Source of the DNA: ZC4RG30 sp049841155
Lineage (GTDB): Bacteria > Pseudomonadota > Gammaproteobacteria > Steroidobacterales > Steroidobacteraceae
Length of the DNA: 64,000 nt
Assembly (NCBI GenBank): GCA_049841155.1
Contig: JASGHI010000003.1
Coordinates: 806,001 to 870,000, forward strand
Direction of reading: 5' to 3'
Shown: positions 41,018 through 50,068 of the stretch, in pieces
Position numbering within the stretch: position 1 is the stretch's first letter
Layout of the letters: the number at the start of each line of letters is the position of its first letter
Made by a program: the position numbers and the translations under genes
Notes under the pieces: model-generated
The model's database searches: none
What the model was told of the DNA's origin: nothing
What the model saw: the letters and a program-made list of their open reading frames with translations, nothing else

Positions 41018-41827
41018 ATGAGCTTTCTCCTGCTGACCCGCCGCCGCCTCTGCGCCAGCGGCGCGATGACCCTCCTCGCGGGATGCACCGGCATGCACGA
41101 CGCCTCTGACACCTCCTCCACCGCACTGGTGCGGCTCGAGGGCACTGCCATCTACCGCGAACGCATGGCGCTGCCGCCCGGAGCCACTCTGGAGGTGGTC
41201 GTCGAGGATGTTTCCCTTGCGGATGCGCCGGCCCAGGCGCTGGGGCGCGCCACCGTACATCCGCTCGGTGCGCCGCCCATCCATTTCGCCGTGGAGTACC
41301 CCGCCGCGCGCATCCTCGCGGGGCACCGCTACGGCGTGCGGGCGCGCATCGAGCATGAGGGCACGCTGCTGTTCGTCACCGATACCTTCAACTCCCTGCC
41401 GCCGCCGGGCGAGGCCGGCACCGTGGAACTGATGCTGGTGCGTGTACCCGGCCCACCCGCCGCGGCGCTGGAAAACACCTACTGGAAGCTGCTGCGCCTG
41501 GACGACACCGAGGTCCCCGTCGCCGAAGACCAGCGCGAACCGCACATGATCCTGCGTTCACCCGATGACAAGGGCCAGCGGCAGGTATCGGGCTTTGCCG
41601 GCTGCAACACCATGGGGGGCGGCTACACGCTCGAGGATGAGCGCATCACCTTCACGCACATGGCCGGTACCCTGCGCGCCTGCGAGCAGCAGGCAATGGA
41701 TACCGAATATGCCTTCCACCAGATGCTGCTCGCCGCCCGGCGCTGGGCGATCCGCGGCCAGCAGCTCGACCTGTTCGACGCCGACGGCCGGCGCATCGCC
41801 CTGTTCGAATCGCGCTACTTGCGGTAG
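41018..41827 (+). CDS. Lipoprotein with YbaY-like and META domains
   Basis: Predicted lipoprotein of 269 residues. A basic start and the lipobox LLAGC (Cys about residue 23) direct it to lipidation. A YbaY-like domain follows (GTAIYRERMALPPGATLEVV, LADAPAQALGRATVHPLG), then a C-terminal META/HslJ-type domain (NTYWKLLRLDDTEVPV, SGFAGCNTMGGGYTL, ITFTHMAGTLRACEQQAMDT). META proteins are linked to heat-shock and antibiotic stress in E. coli; the role here is unknown. Its stop region overlaps convergent MFS gene by 13 bases. Confidence 0.88.
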   Translation: MSFLLLTRRRLCASGAMTLLAGCTGMHDASDTSSTALVRLEGTAIYRERMALPPGATLEVVVEDVSLADAPAQALGRATVHPLGAPPIHFAVEYPAARILAGHRYGVRARIEHEGTLLFVTDTFNSLPPPGEAGTVELMLVRVPGPPAAALENTYWKLLRLDDTEVPVAEDQREPHMILRSPDDKGQRQVSGFAGCNTMGGGYTLEDERITFTHMAGTLRACEQQAMDTEYAFHQMLLAARRWAIRGQQLDLFDADGRRIALFESRYLR

Positions 41828-43170
41828 TTGCCCGGGATCGGCGTCGGGATCAGGAAGAAGCTGATGGTCGTCAGCACCGCAACGCCTGCGACGAACAGGA
41901 AGAACGAGTTCACGGGCGGCTGCGGCTGCATGTTGAAGTAGAAGGTCGCCGCGCTGGGGCTGAGCACCCCGCCCAGCCGCGAGAAAGTCTGCGCCATGCC
42001 CACCGCCGAACCCCTGATCTCCGTCGGATACGAATGCGCGGCCACTGCATACATGAAGGCCTGCATGCCGTTGACCGAAGCGCCCGCGAGCAGGCAGTAA
42101 AGCAGCAGCTGGCCGGGGGACGCACCCGCCACCGCCGCCGTGGTACCGATCAATGCCGTGCCGAGCGCGCCCAGGAAGGCGATGCCCGATCCCACCCAGC
42201 GGGACCCGAACCAGGAGATCAGGAAGCCGCCGCCGATCGAACCGAAGGCCGCGCCAAGGGTGAAGCGCTGCAGGCCCATGGAGGCGATCTCCGCGCTCTG
42301 GCCCGCATCCCTCAGCAGCACGCTCAGGTAGTTGGTGAAGATGTACAGCACGAAACTGTTGGCGGCGAAGGCAAACCAGATCAGCGCCGTGCGCTTCCAG
42401 AAATCCTGGTTCCACAGCGTCGCGAACCAGTTCGCCGAACGCTTGCCCTCTTCCGTGACCACGAAATCCTCAGTGCCATCGAAACGGTTCTCGCCGAGCA
42501 GCCGGTTCAAGGCCTTCGCGAGCCGCTTGTGATAAACCGGATGCTGCGCCATGAACTTGGGCGACTCGGGCATCAGGAACCACAGGAACACGAACAGCAC
42601 CAGCGGAACGATGGCGCCCACGAGGAACATCGAGCGCCAGCCATACTGATGCACGATGACCTGCTCGACGATGCCGGCCATCGAACCGCCGAGGGGAATT
42701 GCGACGATCACGCAGGCCACTACCGCGCTGCGCACGCGCTTGCTGGTCCATTCCGAAATCAGCGTCGTGGCCAGCGGCGTCACCCCACCCAGCCCCAGGC
42801 CCGTGATGCTGCGCCACAGGGCTAGCTCGCCCACGTTGCGCGCGTAGTAGCAGAGCATCGAACCGGCGAACAGCAGGATCAGGCAGGAAACGTAGGCACG
42901 CTTGCGGCCGATGCGGTCGGCGAACCAGCCCATCGCTACCGATCCCACCGCCATGCCGATGAGGCCGGCCGTGTTGACCGGGCCCAGGTCGCCGCGCGTG
43001 ATGCCCCAGTCCTCGATCAGGTGCGGCCCCACATACCCCATGGTGAAGAGGTCGAAGCCGTCGGACAGCATGATGAGAATCATCATCACGGTGATCCCGA
43101 ACGGCACCCAGAAATACTTGGCCGAATCGATCACCGCCCCAACGTCGACTGTCTTCTTTTGCATGCTCAT
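41815..43170 (-). CDS. MFS transporter, aromatic acid:H+ symporter type (AAHS)
   Basis: Inner-membrane importer of 451 residues with 12 predicted TM segments. The AAHS hallmark is in TM1 (MLSDGFDLFTMGYVGP), followed by the MFS loop motif GWFADRIGRKRAY and the TM5 region GLGLGGVTPLATTLISEW. A PESPKFMAQHP sequence follows TM6. Known relatives such as PcaK and GalT carry protocatechuate, 4-hydroxybenzoate or gallate. This fits, without proving it, a link to ligAB about 29 kb away. Confidence 0.87.
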   Translation of the reverse strand: MSMQKKTVDVGAVIDSAKYFWVPFGITVMMILIMLSDGFDLFTMGYVGPHLIEDWGITRGDLGPVNTAGLIGMAVGSVAMGWFADRIGRKRAYVSCLILLFAGSMLCYYARNVGELALWRSITGLGLGGVTPLATTLISEWTSKRVRSAVVACVIVAIPLGGSMAGIVEQVIVHQYGWRSMFLVGAIVPLVLFVFLWFLMPESPKFMAQHPVYHKRLAKALNRLLGENRFDGTEDFVVTEEGKRSANWFATLWNQDFWKRTALIWFAFAANSFVLYIFTNYLSVLLRDAGQSAEIASMGLQRFTLGAAFGSIGGGFLISWFGSRWVGSGIAFLGALGTALIGTTAAVAGASPGQLLLYCLLAGASVNGMQAFMYAVAAHSYPTEIRGSAVGMAQTFSRLGGVLSPSAATFYFNMQPQPPVNSFFLFVAGVAVLTTISFFLIPTPIPGNYRK

Positions 43171-43254
43171 GGCTCTTTGGTTGTTGTGCCAGACCGGGGC
43201 GGCTTCCCCCCGGAACGCCGCGACGTACCCCCCGATCGTACCGGATTCAGGCGA

Positions 43255-43998
43255 TCAATAGCCGATGGTAAAGCGGGAGTTGACGAACCGTGGCTTCTCG
43301 ACCTCGTCGAGCATGGCCACCGCGTAGTCTTCCATCGAAATCGCGCTCTGGCCGGCGGCATCGACCACGAGCTGATCGGTGCCGATGCGGAACTTGCCGG
43401 TCCGGGTACCCGGCTGGATGCTGCGCGGGGGGCTGAAGAAGGTCCACGATACGTCATTGACCGTGCGCAGCCAGTCGAGCGCCAGTACCGCACTGCCCGC
43501 TTCATTGGAAACCGGGCCGGTGAAGCTGTCGATCAGGCGCTTGCCATTGGCGTCGTAGAGACTGCTGGCCCCGCCCACCACGAGCAGGCGCGTCTTCTGT
43601 GTACCCGTCTGGGTACGCAGACCCTCGACCATGGCCTGCACCACGCGCAGCGAGAAATCAGGCGTGGGCGTCGGCCGCACGATCACCGACGAGATGATGA
43701 CATCCTGGCCGGCGATGTTCTTTGCGATGTCCTTGGAATCGAGTGCGTCGCCCTGCACCAGCTTCACATGGCCGGCATGAGGACCCTCGATGGGCCGCGG
43801 ATTGCGGTCGACGATGGTCACCGAATGCCCGCGGTTCATCGCCTCGTTGACGATGCGGCTGCCGATGTTGCCGCTGCCCCCGTACACCACGATCTTGAGC
43901 GGCTTTTCGGCTTTGGTTTGGGCAAATGCCGCCGGCGCAAAGCCGGCCGCCAGCAGCAGGCAGGTGGCACCGGCCAGCAGGGTTCGGAAAGTTCGCAT
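43255..43998 (-). CDS. NAD(P)-binding (NmrA/SDR-like) protein with a signal peptide
   Basis: Rossmann-fold protein of 247 residues. The nucleotide-binding motif GGSGNIGSRIV sits at about residues 40-50, followed by TIVDRNPRP and VKLVQGDALD, typical of atypical SDR/NmrA proteins. The N-terminus is unusual: RTFRTLLAGATCLLLAAGF followed by APAAFAQ is a clear Sec signal peptide with a cleavage site near residue 26, so the protein seems to be exported. Catalytic YxxxK is not apparent. It lies between the MFS transporter and the MotA/TolQ/ExbB-type gene; the function is unknown. Confidence 0.8.
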   Translation of the reverse strand: MRTFRTLLAGATCLLLAAGFAPAAFAQTKAEKPLKIVVYGGSGNIGSRIVNEAMNRGHSVTIVDRNPRPIEGPHAGHVKLVQGDALDSKDIAKNIAGQDVIISSVIVRPTPTPDFSLRVVQAMVEGLRTQTGTQKTRLLVVGGASSLYDANGKRLIDSFTGPVSNEAGSAVLALDWLRTVNDVSWTFFSPPRSIQPGTRTGKFRIGTDQLVVDAAGQSAISMEDYAVAMLDEVEKPRFVNSRFTIGY

Positions 43999-44037
43999 CT
44001 GTCCTCCTTGGAAATACCGGGAAAGCCTGCGCCGACT

Positions 44038-44835
44038 CTAGCGGGACTGCAGATTGCTGACTACTGTGTCGTCGACGTTCTGTTCGGTGTCCAGCACCAG
44101 GCGTTCCTGGCGCAGCTGCAGCTCGTGGATCACGTACATCAGGATGATGCTGGTGATCAGTGCCACGAAGGTGGAATTGAAGGCGATACCGAGGCCGGAA
44201 GTCACCGGACCGGTATCGCCCTTCAGCGCCGTCTGCGCGCCCGCAAGCGCCTCGCCGATGCCGCGCACCGTCCCCACGAAGCCGACGGCGGGAATGGCCC
44301 ACACCGAGAAGCGGATCAGCGCCAGCTCCGAATCCAGCCGGGCGGCTTCGGATTCGCAGTAGTCGTGCACCGCCGTTGCGGCGTCCTGCACATTTTCCGT
44401 CTCCCCGAAGCGCTTCAGCGCACGGCGGGTCACCCGCGCCGGGATCAGGTCGCGTTCGGCCGGCGGTAGCTCATCGAGCCGGCGCGTGTACTCGCGTACA
44501 TCCGTCGGGAGGATGCGGTAGCCCGGCGGCACCTTCATCAGGCCACGGTCGAGCTGGCGGCGATGCCGCGACAGGGCGCGCGCCTTGAGCACGGACAGGC
44601 CCAGCGCCCACAGCCCCAGGATGATCGCCACCTCCTGCTCTGCATCCTTGAGGACCACCGACAGCGTGCGGCGCGGCTTGTAGTCCGGATCCGCCTCCCG
44701 CAACGCCACCTGCTCGGCCAGCCAGGCATCGGCATGGGGGCGGATGTACAGCGCATAGGCGGTCTGGACGATGACCGCGACGCCGAGCAGCAGGCCGATG
44801 GTCCACAGACGGTCCCGGGCGTAGCTTTGTCTCAC
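44038..44835 (-). CDS. MotA/TolQ/ExbB proton channel family protein
   Basis: Membrane protein of 265 residues. A TM segment near 12-30 and a second near 68-86 (VAIILGLWALGLSVLKA) come before a cytoplasmic region; the family signature is in the last two TM segments (SVWAIPAVGFVGTVRGIGEA, then GIAFNSTFVALITSIILMYV). Such proteins work with an ExbD/TolR/MotB-like partner to use the proton gradient. No partner is adjacent, so its role cannot be given. Confidence 0.82.
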   Translation of the reverse strand: MRQSYARDRLWTIGLLLGVAVIVQTAYALYIRPHADAWLAEQVALREADPDYKPRRTLSVVLKDAEQEVAIILGLWALGLSVLKARALSRHRRQLDRGLMKVPPGYRILPTDVREYTRRLDELPPAERDLIPARVTRRALKRFGETENVQDAATAVHDYCESEAARLDSELALIRFSVWAIPAVGFVGTVRGIGEALAGAQTALKGDTGPVTSGLGIAFNSTFVALITSIILMYVIHELQLRQERLVLDTEQNVDDTVVSNLQSR

Positions 44836-44862
44836 TGCGCAGCCCCCAGGTCCTGACGCCGC

Positions 44863-46227
44863 TCAGGATTCCATCAGCTTCAGAAGATCGGCGGTCCGGG
44901 CCTTCATCAGGGCCTCGTCGCCGCGGGATTCCACATTCAGCCGCACCAGCGGCTCGGTGTTCGAAGCCCGCAGATTGAAGCGCCAGTTGTCGAACTCCAT
45001 GGACAGCCCATCGGTGTGGTCCACGGATTTCGCCTGTGCCGCATAGTGCTTCTGTGCCTTCTCCAGCATGGCTTTCGCACCGCCCGAAGAAGGGTCGAGC
45101 TTGCGGTTGATCTCGCCGCTGGCCGGAAACAGCCTCATGCGCTCCCCCACCAGCTGGGAAAGCGTCTTGCCGGTCTCGCTCATCACCTGCAGCACCACCA
45201 GCCAGGGGATCATGCCGCTGTCGCAGTAGGCAAAGTCACGGAAATAGTGGTGCGCACTCATCTCGCCGCCGTAGGCGCCGTCGCACTCGCGCATCACCTG
45301 CTTGATGAAGGCATGGCCGGACTTCGACAGCACCGCCTTGCCGCCGTTCTTCGCGACGATGTCCAGCGTGTTCCAGGTGAGGCGCGGGTCATGGACGATG
45401 CGGGCGCCCTTCTCGCGCTTCAGGAACACCTCGGCCAGCAGGCCCACGAGGTAATAACCCTCGATGAAAATGCCCTGCTCGTCGAAGAAGAAGCAGCGGT
45501 CGAAATCCCCGTCCCAGGCCAGGCCCACATCGGCCTTGTGCTTGAGGATGGCATCGATCGTGGGCTGGCGATTCTCTTCCAGCATCGGGTTCGGCACGCC
45601 GTTCGGGAAGGTGCCGTCCGCCTCATGATGGATCTTGATGAAGTGGAACGGGAGCTTCGGCTCCAGGCGGTCCACCACCATGCCCGCGCCGCCATTGCCG
45701 GCGTTCACCACCACCTTCAACGGCTTGAGCTTCGCCGCATCCACATAGCCCAGCAGGTGGGCGTCGTACTTGGCGCGGGTATCGAGCTGGGTAAGCCTGC
45801 CCGGCTTCGCGGCCTTGGGCGGCAGCTGGCCGGTCTCGATGAGCCGCGCCATGTCCATCAAGCCAGTGTCCGCGCTGATGGGCTTGGACTGCTCGCGCAC
45901 GAATTTCATGCCGTTGTAGTCCGGCGGGTTGTGGCTGGCCGTGACCATGATGCCGCCATCGAAACCCTCGGCGAAGGTCGCGAAGTAGACCCCCTCCGTA
46001 CCGCAGAGGCCGATGTCGGCCACATCGACCCCGGAATCGGTCAGGCCGCGGACCAGCGCCTCGCAGAGCTGCTGGCTGGAAAGGCGGATGTCGCGCCCTA
46101 CGCAGACCCGTTTCGGCCGGATGAAGGCGGCATAGGCCTGGCCGATCTTGTAGGCCAGATCCTCGTTGAGCTCGGTGGGAATGCGGCCCCGGACGTCGTA
46201 GGCCTTGAAGGCGGTAAGGGTGGTCAT
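44863..46227 (-). CDS. Phosphomannomutase/phosphoglucomutase
   Basis: Interconverts 6-phospho and 1-phospho mannose or glucose to supply nucleotide sugars. The 454-residue protein has AYDVRGRIPTELNE, the phosphoserine motif VTASHNPPDYNGMK (Ser98), the metal site WDGDFDRCFF, GEMSAHHYFRDFAYCDSG and the phosphate-binding RASNTEPLVRLN. It resembles ManB/CpsG and AlgC; the sugar preference is open. It marks the start of the polysaccharide region. Confidence 0.92.
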   Translation of the reverse strand: MTTLTAFKAYDVRGRIPTELNEDLAYKIGQAYAAFIRPKRVCVGRDIRLSSQQLCEALVRGLTDSGVDVADIGLCGTEGVYFATFAEGFDGGIMVTASHNPPDYNGMKFVREQSKPISADTGLMDMARLIETGQLPPKAAKPGRLTQLDTRAKYDAHLLGYVDAAKLKPLKVVVNAGNGGAGMVVDRLEPKLPFHFIKIHHEADGTFPNGVPNPMLEENRQPTIDAILKHKADVGLAWDGDFDRCFFFDEQGIFIEGYYLVGLLAEVFLKREKGARIVHDPRLTWNTLDIVAKNGGKAVLSKSGHAFIKQVMRECDGAYGGEMSAHHYFRDFAYCDSGMIPWLVVLQVMSETGKTLSQLVGERMRLFPASGEINRKLDPSSGGAKAMLEKAQKHYAAQAKSVDHTDGLSMEFDNWRFNLRASNTEPLVRLNVESRGDEALMKARTADLLKLMES

Positions 46228-46313
46228 GCGGACCAGTCTAACAGTTCAAATCCGCTGTGGCGGACCGCCTCGACGCCTAGTAGCTGCCCCGCCCCTGCAG
46301 GTAACCGCCATTT

Positions 46314-47384
46314 TCAGGAAGCGTCGACCCTGCGCAGCCACACGGGGAGATAGGCCACAAGCCGGTCGGAAGCCCGGATGAAGGCAAGCCAAATCGCGAA
46401 GATCGCCACGAAGCCGGCAAACAGCACGGAATCAGACACGTCGGGATGTCCGCTTGCCCATACACCCAGGCTGCAGCACGTGGCCGAAACCAGCAGATAG
46501 ATGGCACAAATCGCTCTCACCGAAAATCCGGCCTTGACCAGCACGTGGTGAAAATGCCCACTGTCGGCCTGCATGGGCGGCATTCCCTTGACCAGCCGCC
46601 GTATCGTGCTGGTGAACAACTCGAATATCGGTATGGGCATCAGCCAGAGAATCACGATGGGGCTCAGCGAGATGGGCTTGGGCTGAACCAGCGTCAGCCC
46701 CAATCCCGCAAGAACGAATCCCAGAAGCGTGCTTCCCGCATCCCCCATGAATGTTCTGAAGGGTCTGTTGAACTGGACAGGAAAATTGAAGAGCAGGAAC
46801 GCCAGAATGGCTCCAAACATGCTCCCTGCAACGAGCAGCAGGGAAACGGCATCGACTCGCGCCGCAATGAACATGACGCCGCCGAAAGCCACCATTCCCA
46901 CCGTCCCCGCGAGGCCATCCAGACCATCAAGCATGTTGAAAGCATTGATGAGCGCCACGGTGGCAATCACCGTAAAGGGAACGGCGAATATCCCGAGATT
47001 GATCTGCCCCAGCGAGAACAGATCGCCCAGACTTGGGACGGAAAAACGCGTGGCATACACGAGAGCGAACGCCGACGACAAGTGGGCAAACAGGCGCACG
47101 CCGGGAGGAAGATTGAACCGGTCGTCCAACGCGCCGATGAACACCATGAAAGCGGCCACGACCAGAAGACTCAGCCCGCCGTGCCCCAGACCTTCTCCAC
47201 CGACGGCGGCAATCACCAGTCCGGAGAACATCGCGATACCCCCCACCACGGGGACCTCGCCATGATGGGTTTTGCGCCCACCGGGCTTGTCGACGAGCCC
47301 AATGACTTCGGCGAATGGCCGGAGCACAAAAAGCATCGTACATGCGACAAGAAATGAGGCTACGGAAGCGGATATGGTGGTCAT
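46314..47384 (-). CDS. Undecaprenyl-phosphate glycosyl-1-phosphate transferase (WecA type)
   Basis: Polytopic enzyme of 356 residues that starts a lipid-linked glycan by moving a sugar phosphate, usually GlcNAc-1-P, from UDP-sugar to undecaprenyl phosphate. It has about ten TM segments, DKPGGRKTHHGEVPVVGGIA, GALDDRFNL, NAFNMLDGLDGLAG, MGDAGSTLLGF and the HFHHVLVKAGFS motif. The last 15 residues look cytoplasmic. It lies downstream of the glycosyltransferase run, after a 346-base stretch that holds a gene remnant. Confidence 0.9.
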   Translation of the reverse strand: MTTISASVASFLVACTMLFVLRPFAEVIGLVDKPGGRKTHHGEVPVVGGIAMFSGLVIAAVGGEGLGHGGLSLLVVAAFMVFIGALDDRFNLPPGVRLFAHLSSAFALVYATRFSVPSLGDLFSLGQINLGIFAVPFTVIATVALINAFNMLDGLDGLAGTVGMVAFGGVMFIAARVDAVSLLLVAGSMFGAILAFLLFNFPVQFNRPFRTFMGDAGSTLLGFVLAGLGLTLVQPKPISLSPIVILWLMPIPIFELFTSTIRRLVKGMPPMQADSGHFHHVLVKAGFSVRAICAIYLLVSATCCSLGVWASGHPDVSDSVLFAGFVAIFAIWLAFIRASDRLVAYLPVWLRRVDAS

Positions 47385-47596
47385 TTCACATGTTCTTCGT
47401 ATCGCTGCTCAACATAAGGACGCCCTTACCCAGCTGCGGTATACGAATTATGACACTGTGCGTTGCGTCCCGTTAGATATGTCTCCTTTCCGCGACCATC
47501 CCTCGCAAAACCGCCTATTGACCCGGCTTGAATTGACTGACCTTGCTCCAAAAACCTGCCAATTCGAGACTTGAATCTTCTGGCTTCTGAGATCCC

Positions 47597-47734
47597 TCAA
47601 GGGAAGACAAACGCAAACGAGCAGCTCACCCACGCACTGAGGCGGGCGCAAGCCGATACATCGGTACCGATCGCAGCGGAACATGGCACGAAGTCTGCAC
47701 CGGCATAACCGGTGCCGCCGCTGACAAGAATCAC
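47597..47734 (-). pseudogene. Remnant of an NAD-dependent epimerase/dehydratase N-terminus
   Basis: A GTG in a GTGA overlap with the stop of the upstream glycosyltransferase begins VILVSGGTGYAGADFV, which looks like the first strand and GxxGxxG dinucleotide loop of a UDP-sugar epimerase. After about 16 residues the resemblance is lost and the frame ends at 45 codons. This is the only gene-like signal in the 346 bases between wecA (47384) and the glycosyltransferase; the rest (47385-47596) shows nothing I can identify. Confidence 0.5.
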
Positions 47735-48804
47735 CACCTCATCTCGCCCATCAAAGCCTTGATGTACGAAGCAGCTATCGCACTTCTTGTGTACTTGGAG
47801 CGCAGCCTGCGACGGGACTCCACTTCACTCGATCCCGCGCCTCGAATGACTTCATCAATCCTTTGAGAAAGTTCGGCACTGTCCGAAAAATAGCTGGCGC
47901 TACCGTCAGCAGTGACGCGATTGTAAGTAACATCGAAGCATATCAATGCACAGTCGTAGTACAGCATTTCGACCAGAGATGGATTCGTACCGCCAACGCT
48001 ATGGCCATGCAGATAGATGGCGCACCCTTCTCGCAAATCTGCAAGTTGGTGTGGCTCGTAGATCGGATCCACCAGAGACAGTCTTGGCTCAAACTGGTAG
48101 CGCTCGCGCAATACACGGCCATATTTGCTGTTCTTCCAATTGCCGACGATCGTGTACTTCTCGATATTGGATTGCAATGCCCCTTCTATGAGCATGTCCA
48201 AGTTATTTTCCGGCTCAATACGACAAATTGTAAGTGCCGTGGCAGGCTTCGGACGCCCTCCAGATCGCAGCACATGATCGCCCGGATAACCAATTTCGAT
48301 GGCTCGGCTTCTTGCAAACGGACGAACAAAGGGCGCCAATCCTGCGTTGTCATAGACGACCACATCTGAAAACCGCTGGGCCAGATAGTCGAACACGCGC
48401 AGAACCAGCTGCTTGTTGCGACTGAACTTGGTGCGCCGCCATTCGACACCATCAATGTTTACCCCCAGGCGCTTTCCACCCAAGCGGCACATCAACAGAA
48501 AAAAAGGGAACCAAGGCCCGCCAGAAACACCCAAAACCAGAATGTGGGTGCTTTGCCGATACACTCGAAGAAAGGCCAGCAGATCGTGCAGGATCGAGGC
48601 AACGCCATTCGCCTTGACACCCACGAAGATGCGCCGCACGCCACAGCAATCCCCAGCCCGATCTTCCCTGTATAGCGAGGCATCACAGGTAACAAGGGTA
48701 GAATGCGTAAGCTTGCTGAAGACTGGGCCACAATGCTCGAGAAAGGACTCGAATCCACCGTAGCGATTGGGGATACCAGCACTACCTATAAATGCAATGC
48801 GCAT
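47731..48804 (-). CDS. Glycosyltransferase, DUF1972/GT4 family
   Basis: Predicted cytoplasmic GT-B glycosyltransferase of 357 residues. The N-terminus AFIGSAGIPNRYGGFESFLE is the DUF1972 signature found in rhamnosyltransferase-like proteins; the second half has ICRIEPENNLDMLIEG (donor site), HSVGGTNPSLVEMLYYDCAL and the final C-terminal helix. Donor and acceptor are unknown. The ATG at 48804 fits the family better than one at 48828. Confidence 0.88.
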   Translation of the reverse strand: MRIAFIGSAGIPNRYGGFESFLEHCGPVFSKLTHSTLVTCDASLYREDRAGDCCGVRRIFVGVKANGVASILHDLLAFLRVYRQSTHILVLGVSGGPWFPFFLLMCRLGGKRLGVNIDGVEWRRTKFSRNKQLVLRVFDYLAQRFSDVVVYDNAGLAPFVRPFARSRAIEIGYPGDHVLRSGGRPKPATALTICRIEPENNLDMLIEGALQSNIEKYTIVGNWKNSKYGRVLRERYQFEPRLSLVDPIYEPHQLADLREGCAIYLHGHSVGGTNPSLVEMLYYDCALICFDVTYNRVTADGSASYFSDSAELSQRIDEVIRGAGSSEVESRRRLRSKYTRSAIAASYIKALMGEMRW

Positions 48805-48814
48805 GGCCTCCCAA

Positions 48815-49921
48815 CTATTGAAGCGCAAGGATATACCCCTTCAGCGTCATCTCCGCCGCCTTGCTCCATGTGTACTCAGATCGGATGCGGGCTTGCAACT
48901 CTGGATTTCGTGGGGCAGCGAGCGCTGCTTGTAGTACGGTCCGGATTGAACTAACAGATTCAGGGTCGCAATAGTATGCGTCGTCGCCAAAATAGTCTCG
49001 CGTATCCCCCTTTTCCGTAATGACCAGATTACAGCCCATGACCCCAGCCTCCAGAGAAGACAAACCCGGTGTCTCCATCCAGCTGACCAACGCGTGGACC
49101 TTCGCAACCGCATAATACCGGGCCAGCTCTGCATGATCGACTTGCCCAACAAAATGCACTCTTTCTGAAGCTTCACGTTTTATGGCTTCGTAGTAACGAA
49201 GGTGATTGGGCGCTGGCTTGCCAATGAGAACCAACTCCGTGTCAAGGTCCCTGACTGCACGCACCAACTCAAGCTGACACTTTCGTCCTTCAATTCTTGC
49301 AGCGCTAAGGACACAGCCTTCAAAGCGCCTGAGTGACTCAGGAACCGTAACCCGACACGGGTCGAACACAACTTCATCAACCGCGTTTGGCACCACTACA
49401 AACGGCTTCTGACGTGAAGGCGAGAAATCGGCGTGCACACGCGACATTTCGGAACTTGAGTTCGGCAGAAAAACATCCGCCAAATCAGCCACGCGGCTGC
49501 ACAAGCGCTGGTAACCGAGTGTGGCGACGAGCAGGCTGCCACGCCCCACTTCACCGTTGGCAACGATACGCGCCATCACCTTTAGACGCTCCACCTGCCA
49601 CGGCGACAAGTGACGACTAACGAAACCGGCCAGACCTGGACGCGCCTTTTGCTCGTACTCCGTATATAGACCGTAAATGGTCGACAGCGCGACGCGCTTT
49701 CCCTGACGCTTGGCATTCTCAGCCTGCACGTAAACTTCCTGGGGACGCATCAGATTAAACAGATGCACCAAATCGTAGCCATCAAGACATGGTTTCAAGT
49801 CAGTCGAGATATCGACCAATACGCCCAATTTGCGCAGCGACTCAGCGGTCTTCATGAGTTGGACCGTGTCACCGCCCGGCACGCTAAAAAGCGTTGAGCG
49901 AGATTGAAAAAGTACTTTCAT
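48815..49921 (-). CDS. Glycosyltransferase family 4
   Basis: GT-B glycosyltransferase of 368 residues. SVPGGDTVQLMKTAESLRKL starts the acceptor domain; VVVPNAVDEVVFDP and LSAARIEGRKCQLELVRAV belong to the donor domain, with the ETPGLSSLEAGVMGCNLVIT motif carrying the EX7E glutamates. The donor is unknown. The 147 bases between it and wecB (49922-50068) show no gene I can support. Confidence 0.88.
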   Translation of the reverse strand: MKVLFQSRSTLFSVPGGDTVQLMKTAESLRKLGVLVDISTDLKPCLDGYDLVHLFNLMRPQEVYVQAENAKRQGKRVALSTIYGLYTEYEQKARPGLAGFVSRHLSPWQVERLKVMARIVANGEVGRGSLLVATLGYQRLCSRVADLADVFLPNSSSEMSRVHADFSPSRQKPFVVVPNAVDEVVFDPCRVTVPESLRRFEGCVLSAARIEGRKCQLELVRAVRDLDTELVLIGKPAPNHLRYYEAIKREASERVHFVGQVDHAELARYYAVAKVHALVSWMETPGLSSLEAGVMGCNLVITEKGDTRDYFGDDAYYCDPESVSSIRTVLQAALAAPRNPELQARIRSEYTWSKAAEMTLKGYILALQ

Positions 49922-50068
49922 GGCGTACCCAGTTGAGACCGGAGATTTGACCTCGCTTTTTCAATGCGGCGCGGTCTGGACAAATGGATTCCCGTTGCGT
50001 TCAAACCACCTTCGCAACACACAGCGGCTCAATCAATTTGAAGCAATGTGACCGGGCGGAAGTTCCAC

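Noticed and set aside
43021..44469. A 482-codon open frame on the plus strand
   Set aside because: Antisense to the MFS, Rossmann and channel genes; His/Arg-rich shadow.
47448..47684. A 78-codon open frame on the minus strand between wecA and the glycosyltransferase
   Set aside because: Cys/Arg-rich composition, no ribosome site and no family; it overlaps the epimerase remnant in another frame.
49922..50068. Possible gene fragment (RWFERNGNPFVQ-like frame) between wecB and a glycosyltransferase
   Set aside because: Too short and without a recognisable motif; it may be chance.
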